Shown here piece after piece: positions 6,512-9,571 of a DNA stretch of 9,571 nucleotides. Location of the stretch: contig JAUVLX010000118.1 of the NCBI GenBank assembly GCA_030600525.1, forward strand, positions 1 to 9,571, given 5' to 3'. A model generated the notes under the pieces. The model was not told where the DNA came from, made no database searches, and saw only the letters and a program-made list of their open reading frames with translations. The translations under genes were made by a program, and so were the position numbers. The DNA comes from Desulfobulbus sp. (lineage in GTDB: Bacteria > Desulfobacterota > Desulfobulbia > Desulfobulbales > Desulfobulbaceae). Position 1 is the first letter of the stretch, and the number at the start of each line of letters is the position of its first letter.

Positions 6512-6597
6512 TGCTGCCTCTTCCCTTTTCAAGGTTTATAATACTAGATGACGCCTTGTCTTCCTGATGTCCCAGCTTCTCTTTTACGTATTGGTCA
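6512..6597 (-). other. 86-nt spacer between hoxU and hoxY
   Basis: This is the only sizeable gap in an otherwise overlapping or tightly packed operon. It contains the hoxY ribosome binding site and, read on the minus strand, an AT-rich TAGTATTATAAACC stretch (6532-6545) that could hold a -10 element, but no convincing -35 accompanies it. I see no hairpin or coding sequence. Confidence 0.35.
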
Positions 6598-7362
6598 CTA
6601 GTAGTGTTTCTTGTCCCGCATCTCCTGCAGGTAAGGTAGGAACTCCTGGTTCTTAACCATCTCTGCAACAGATTTCCCTTTTTCAGAAAGTGCCCCAGTT
6701 GGGCAGACCTGCACGCATTTACCGCAACTGGTACAGGTTGGCGAACTTCCCCACGGCTGATTAAGATCCGCAATAATTTGTGATGATATCCCCCGTCCCA
6801 TTACATCCCAGGTATGGGCTCCTTCTATTTCCGCACACACCCTGACACAGCGCAAACACAGTACACATCGATTAGGATCAAGGACAAAGCGATGATGGGA
6901 AGCATCTACAGCAAGATGTGGATAACGATACGCATAATGAATATGGGTAAGCCCGAGGTCGGTTGCAAGTTGCTGCAGTTCACAGTGCCCATTGGAAACG
7001 CAGACAGCACAGACATGATTGCGCTCAGAAAAAATAAGTTCCAATATCTTTTTCCGAGACTCCACCACCCGCTGCGAATGAGTCAGGATCTCCGCCCCCT
7101 CCTGGGGACAGGTGATGCAGGCTGGGACAAGTTTTCCGCTCTGCTTCAATTCAACAACACAGATGCGACAACCGCCATACGGGGATAGCCCGTCCAGATG
7201 GCAGAGGGTCGGAATCTTTATATTGTACCGACTTGCTACCGACAGAATGGTTTCGCCGTCCCTTGCACTCACATCTCTATCGTTTATCTTAAATGTCAAA
7301 ATCCGCGACAGAGCATCATTTACCGTTGCCTGACGTGGGGGAAGATTTGCAGAAGGGTTCAT
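6598..7362 (-). CDS. hoxU: NAD-linked hydrogenase diaphorase subunit HoxU
   Basis: The protein has 254 residues and wires HoxY to the HoxF flavin, like the N-terminal part of complex I NuoG. Domains in order: an N-terminal 2Fe-2S ferredoxin fold with Cys54, Cys65, Cys68 and Cys82; a His-Cys region with His116, Cys118, Cys121 and Cys127 (NHVCAVCVSNGHCELQ); then two 4Fe-4S motifs, Cys166/169/172/176 and Cys210/213/216/220, the latter ending in the classic CPTG. The ATG at 7362 overlaps the hoxF stop as ATGA, and GGAGGA lies just upstream inside hoxF, so translation is probably coupled. An upstream in-frame start would place about 15 extra residues inside hoxF and is unlikely. All cluster ligands are present. 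Confidence 0.95.
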   Translation of the reverse strand: MNPSANLPPRQATVNDALSRILTFKINDRDVSARDGETILSVASRYNIKIPTLCHLDGLSPYGGCRICVVELKQSGKLVPACITCPQEGAEILTHSQRVVESRKKILELIFSERNHVCAVCVSNGHCELQQLATDLGLTHIHYAYRYPHLAVDASHHRFVLDPNRCVLCLRCVRVCAEIEGAHTWDVMGRGISSQIIADLNQPWGSSPTCTSCGKCVQVCPTGALSEKGKSVAEMVKNQEFLPYLQEMRDKKHY

Positions 7363-9011
7363 AAATCCTCCGTGATCGCTGCCTTTGCACAGGAATTGGC
7401 CACACATTTTTTATCCTTAATATGGCCCAGATACTCGTCCCTGAAATAGCGCAGGGTACTGATTACCGGATTAGCTGCTGTCTGACCGAGTCCACACAAC
7501 GACGTCTCTTTGACCAGGCTGCATAACTCCTCGATCATCGCCAGATCCGATATCCCCCCCCTGCCACTGATAATTTTTACTAGTAACTCATGTATCTGGG
7601 CGGTACCAACCCGGCAAGGAACACATTTTCCACACGACTCGCTCATGCAGAATTCCATAAAAAACCTAGCCACGTCCACCATACAGGAATGCTGATCCAT
7701 AACGATCATCCCACCAGAGCCCATGATAGAACCGACTTTGGCAAGAGAGCCATAGTCCACCCCCATATCCAAAAATTGCTCAGGAATACAGCCGCCGGAA
7801 GGTCCTCCAGTCTGCACCGCCTTAAAAGTACCGTCCTGAACAATCCCACCACCGATATCAAAAACAATCTCACGCAGGGATGTTCCCATGGCCACCTCTA
7901 TTAACCCGGTCTGCTTCACCCTGCCGGCAAGGGCAAAGACTTTAGTTCCCTTACTTTCCGTAGTTCCAATTTGAGAAAACCAGTCACCGCCGTTGCGGAT
8001 AATCGGTGCTATATTGGCAAAAGTTTCCACATTATTGATCAAGGTTGGACAGCCTCTTAATCCTGATGCGGCAGGATATGGAGGACGGGGACGAGGTTTT
8101 CCAGGGTGCCCTTCAATGGAGGCGATAAGTGCGGTTTCCTCACCACAGACAAAGGCACCTGCACCAAGCCGTACCTGCACATCAAAGGAAAACCCACTGT
8201 TAAAAATATTCTCACCCAAAACGCCGATACGCTTTGCCTGGACGATTGCTTTTTTCAACCTTTTAACAGCAAGCGGGTATTCTGCTCTCACGTAAATGTA
8301 GCCATAGTTCGCGCCAACAGCATAGGCGCCGATAGCCATCCCTTCCAGCACCCGATTGGGATCACTTTCGAGCACGCTCCGATCCATAAAAGCACCAGGG
8401 TCGCCCTCGTCGGCATTACAGACAACAAACTTTGTTTCATTAACGGCGTTAGCAACTGTGGACCACTTCAAGCCGGTAGGATAACCGGCACCGCCCCTGC
8501 CACGTAAACCGGATTTGCTAACCTCTTCGATAACTTCTCCGGGAGTCATCTTCCGCAATGCCACATACAATGGCTCGTACCCCTTGGCACCAATATACTC
8601 TTCGATTCGTTCCGGATCTATTGTGCCACAATTTTCGAGGACGACCTTACGTTGTTTTGTGAAAAAAGGCTGATTGGCAGGGCACCGCAGCTGTTCCACC
8701 GGTTCTGCATCCAAAGAGTCCAGCAAAGCATCGACATCTGCTACACTACATCCCTGGTAAAGGATATTTCCCGGATGAATTGCAACAAGCGGCCCTTTTG
8801 AGCAGGGCCCCATACAGCCCACACCTTTCACCAAAACCCGTTCTTCCAGTCCCCGTTGCTTTACTCCGTCTTTCAATGCGGCTTTTAACTCACCACTCCC
8901 GCAGGAGAGGCACCCGGCTGCAACACAGATGTTAATCCGGTGCTTGTAGCTGCCTAGCCTTTCATTTTCTGTTGCGGCAATATGATTCAGGTCATCAAGT
9001 GTCAGCGTCAT
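7359..9011 (-). CDS. hoxF: NAD-linked hydrogenase diaphorase subunit HoxF (FMN/NAD-binding)
   Basis: The protein has 550 residues and carries FMN, where electrons are exchanged with NAD+/NADH. Residues about 25-110 form a thioredoxin-like 2Fe-2S domain with Cys29, Cys34 or Cys37, Cys66 and Cys70. The rest matches complex I NuoF: the glycine-rich GLRGRGGAGYPTGLKW (168-183) for flavin and nucleotide binding, CNADEGDPGAF, GAGAFVCGEETALI, and the 4Fe-4S set Cys460, Cys463, Cys466 and Cys506 (ESCGKCVPCR, then SLCGLGQ). It has no extra C-terminal ferredoxin domain, unlike some HydB-type relatives. The ATG at 9011 is preceded by a GGTGGGG site; a start further upstream would read deeper into hoxE. 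It overlaps hoxE by 17 bp and hoxU by 4 bp, a sign of tight translational coupling. Confidence 0.96.
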   Translation of the reverse strand: MTLTLDDLNHIAATENERLGSYKHRINICVAAGCLSCGSGELKAALKDGVKQRGLEERVLVKGVGCMGPCSKGPLVAIHPGNILYQGCSVADVDALLDSLDAEPVEQLRCPANQPFFTKQRKVVLENCGTIDPERIEEYIGAKGYEPLYVALRKMTPGEVIEEVSKSGLRGRGGAGYPTGLKWSTVANAVNETKFVVCNADEGDPGAFMDRSVLESDPNRVLEGMAIGAYAVGANYGYIYVRAEYPLAVKRLKKAIVQAKRIGVLGENIFNSGFSFDVQVRLGAGAFVCGEETALIASIEGHPGKPRPRPPYPAASGLRGCPTLINNVETFANIAPIIRNGGDWFSQIGTTESKGTKVFALAGRVKQTGLIEVAMGTSLREIVFDIGGGIVQDGTFKAVQTGGPSGGCIPEQFLDMGVDYGSLAKVGSIMGSGGMIVMDQHSCMVDVARFFMEFCMSESCGKCVPCRVGTAQIHELLVKIISGRGGISDLAMIEELCSLVKETSLCGLGQTAANPVISTLRYFRDEYLGHIKDKKCVANSCAKAAITEDL

Positions 9012-9525
9012 CGATTCCCCACCTTTTGAATTGTTGTACAACTTCAGAGGGCTGTAATTTTCCGTTCACCTGCCCATCAAATACACCAGCCGGCGCCAGC
9101 CCGCAGGAACCAAGACAGCGTGCAGTCAATAGCGACACCTTACCGTCTTTGGTGGTTTCACCGGGTGCAATACCGGCATAATCATGGATGGCGTCAAGAA
9201 GAGAGGATGATCCGCCAATATAGCAGGCGGTGCCTGTGCAAATGACACAGGCGTGCTCACCGGGTGGTTTTAAAGTAAAGGAGTGATAAAAGGTGGCTAC
9301 CGCATAGACCTGGCTGAGCGGCACGTGCAGCCCATGGGCCACATACTCCATGGCATCACGATCGATATAGCCGAAGGTATTCTGTACAACATGCAGGGTT
9401 TCAATGAGTGCTTCCGGATGATTACCATTGAGGCGCATGGTACGATCAACAGTACGCCACTGCGAATCCAGGGTAGCAGCAGCCCTTTTTTCTGCCAGTG
9501 GCTTTTCCCCAACATCATGCATCAT
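8995..9525 (-). CDS. hoxE: NAD-linked hydrogenase subunit HoxE (NuoE-like)
   Basis: The protein has 176 residues and is related to the 24-kDa NuoE subunit of complex I. A helical N-terminal part (about 35-90, with VYAVATFYHSF) leads into a thioredoxin-like domain whose 2Fe-2S ligands are Cys96, Cys101, Cys137 and Cys141 (CTGTAC, then ARCLGSCGLAP). The ATG at 9525 has GGAGG 5 nt upstream; a second ATG follows at once at 9522. The frame stays open to the window edge, so a longer form cannot be excluded, but the ribosome binding site favours this start. It is the first hox gene seen. Whether another gene precedes it, and where the operon promoter lies, cannot be told from the remaining 46 nt. 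HoxE is found in five-subunit hydrogenases such as the cyanobacterial ones. Confidence 0.94.
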   Translation of the reverse strand: MMHDVGEKPLAEKRAAATLDSQWRTVDRTMRLNGNHPEALIETLHVVQNTFGYIDRDAMEYVAHGLHVPLSQVYAVATFYHSFTLKPPGEHACVICTGTACYIGGSSSLLDAIHDYAGIAPGETTKDGKVSLLTARCLGSCGLAPAGVFDGQVNGKLQPSEVVQQFKRWGIDDADT

Positions 9526-9571
9526 GGCGTCCTCCTCGACAAGCCTGCTCCTTATCCTTGACCAGATAGCA

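Noticed and set aside
6477..6773. 98-codon minus-strand frame across the hoxU-hoxY gap, with YVKEKLGH recalling the tyrosine recombinase C-terminus
   Set aside because: Most of it is out of frame within hoxU and hoxY, and the LGH resemblance is only a few residues with no catalytic Tyr/Arg set.
6981..7017. HoxU His-Cys motif with His one residue from the first Cys instead of the H-x3-C seen in NuoG
   Set aside because: From memory, NHVCAVCVSNGHCELQ is the normal HoxU form, so this is not a missing ligand.
7359..7362. Overlap of the hoxF stop and hoxU start as a possible frameshift
   Set aside because: ATGA overlaps are common in translationally coupled operons, and both proteins have complete domains.

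Overview
The window holds a complete five-gene operon for a bidirectional, NAD-linked [NiFe] hydrogenase of the group 3d (Hox) type. Beside it lie a rubrerythrin gene, a gene joining a rubredoxin domain to a glutamate-synthase FMN domain, and most of a secreted lytic transglycosylase gene that runs off the left edge. Cytoplasmic hydrogenase, rubrerythrin, rubredoxin and a periplasmic murein enzyme together suggest an anaerobic or microaerophilic Gram-negative bacterium. A sulfate-reducing or related Desulfobacterota lineage is a reasonable guess, but it is inferred from gene content alone.

Layout. Positions 1-1851 (minus) encode a transglycosylase-like protein with a signal peptide, about 430 unrecognised residues and a C-terminal SLT-type catalytic domain; its end lies outside the window. 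Positions 1852-2353 carry no intact gene. On the minus strand this gap holds a fragment that reads like the C-terminal part of an IS91-type transposase, with internal stops, and a second fragment that resembles part of the transglycosylase itself. On the plus strand it holds the rubrerythrin control region: a -35-like TTGACA, several palindromes and a leader able to fold. Rubrerythrin (2408-2929, plus) is followed by a terminator-like hairpin, a second strong hairpin, and the rubredoxin-GltS fusion gene (3043-4449, plus). That gene converges on the hydrogenase operon.

The operon is read on the minus strand from about 9525 down to 4535 in the order hoxE, hoxF, hoxU, hoxY, hoxH. The first three genes overlap (17 bp for E/F, 4 bp for F/U), hoxY follows an 86-nt gap, and hoxH starts 21 nt after hoxY. 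HoxEFU form the iron-sulfur/FMN diaphorase that exchanges electrons with NAD(H). HoxYH form the hydrogenase, with its proximal cluster and the Ni-Fe site. No HoxW-type protease and no hyp maturation gene is present, although HoxH still carries a C-terminal extension that normally must be cleaved.

All cluster ligands and active-site motifs checked in the Hox subunits and rubrerythrin are present. I see no CRISPR array, tRNA or rRNA. The least ordinary material is the shortened rubredoxin domain fused to GltS, the unexplained N-terminal region of the transglycosylase, and the decayed segment with stacked palindromes at 1852-2353. I do not see a clearly new multi-gene system.
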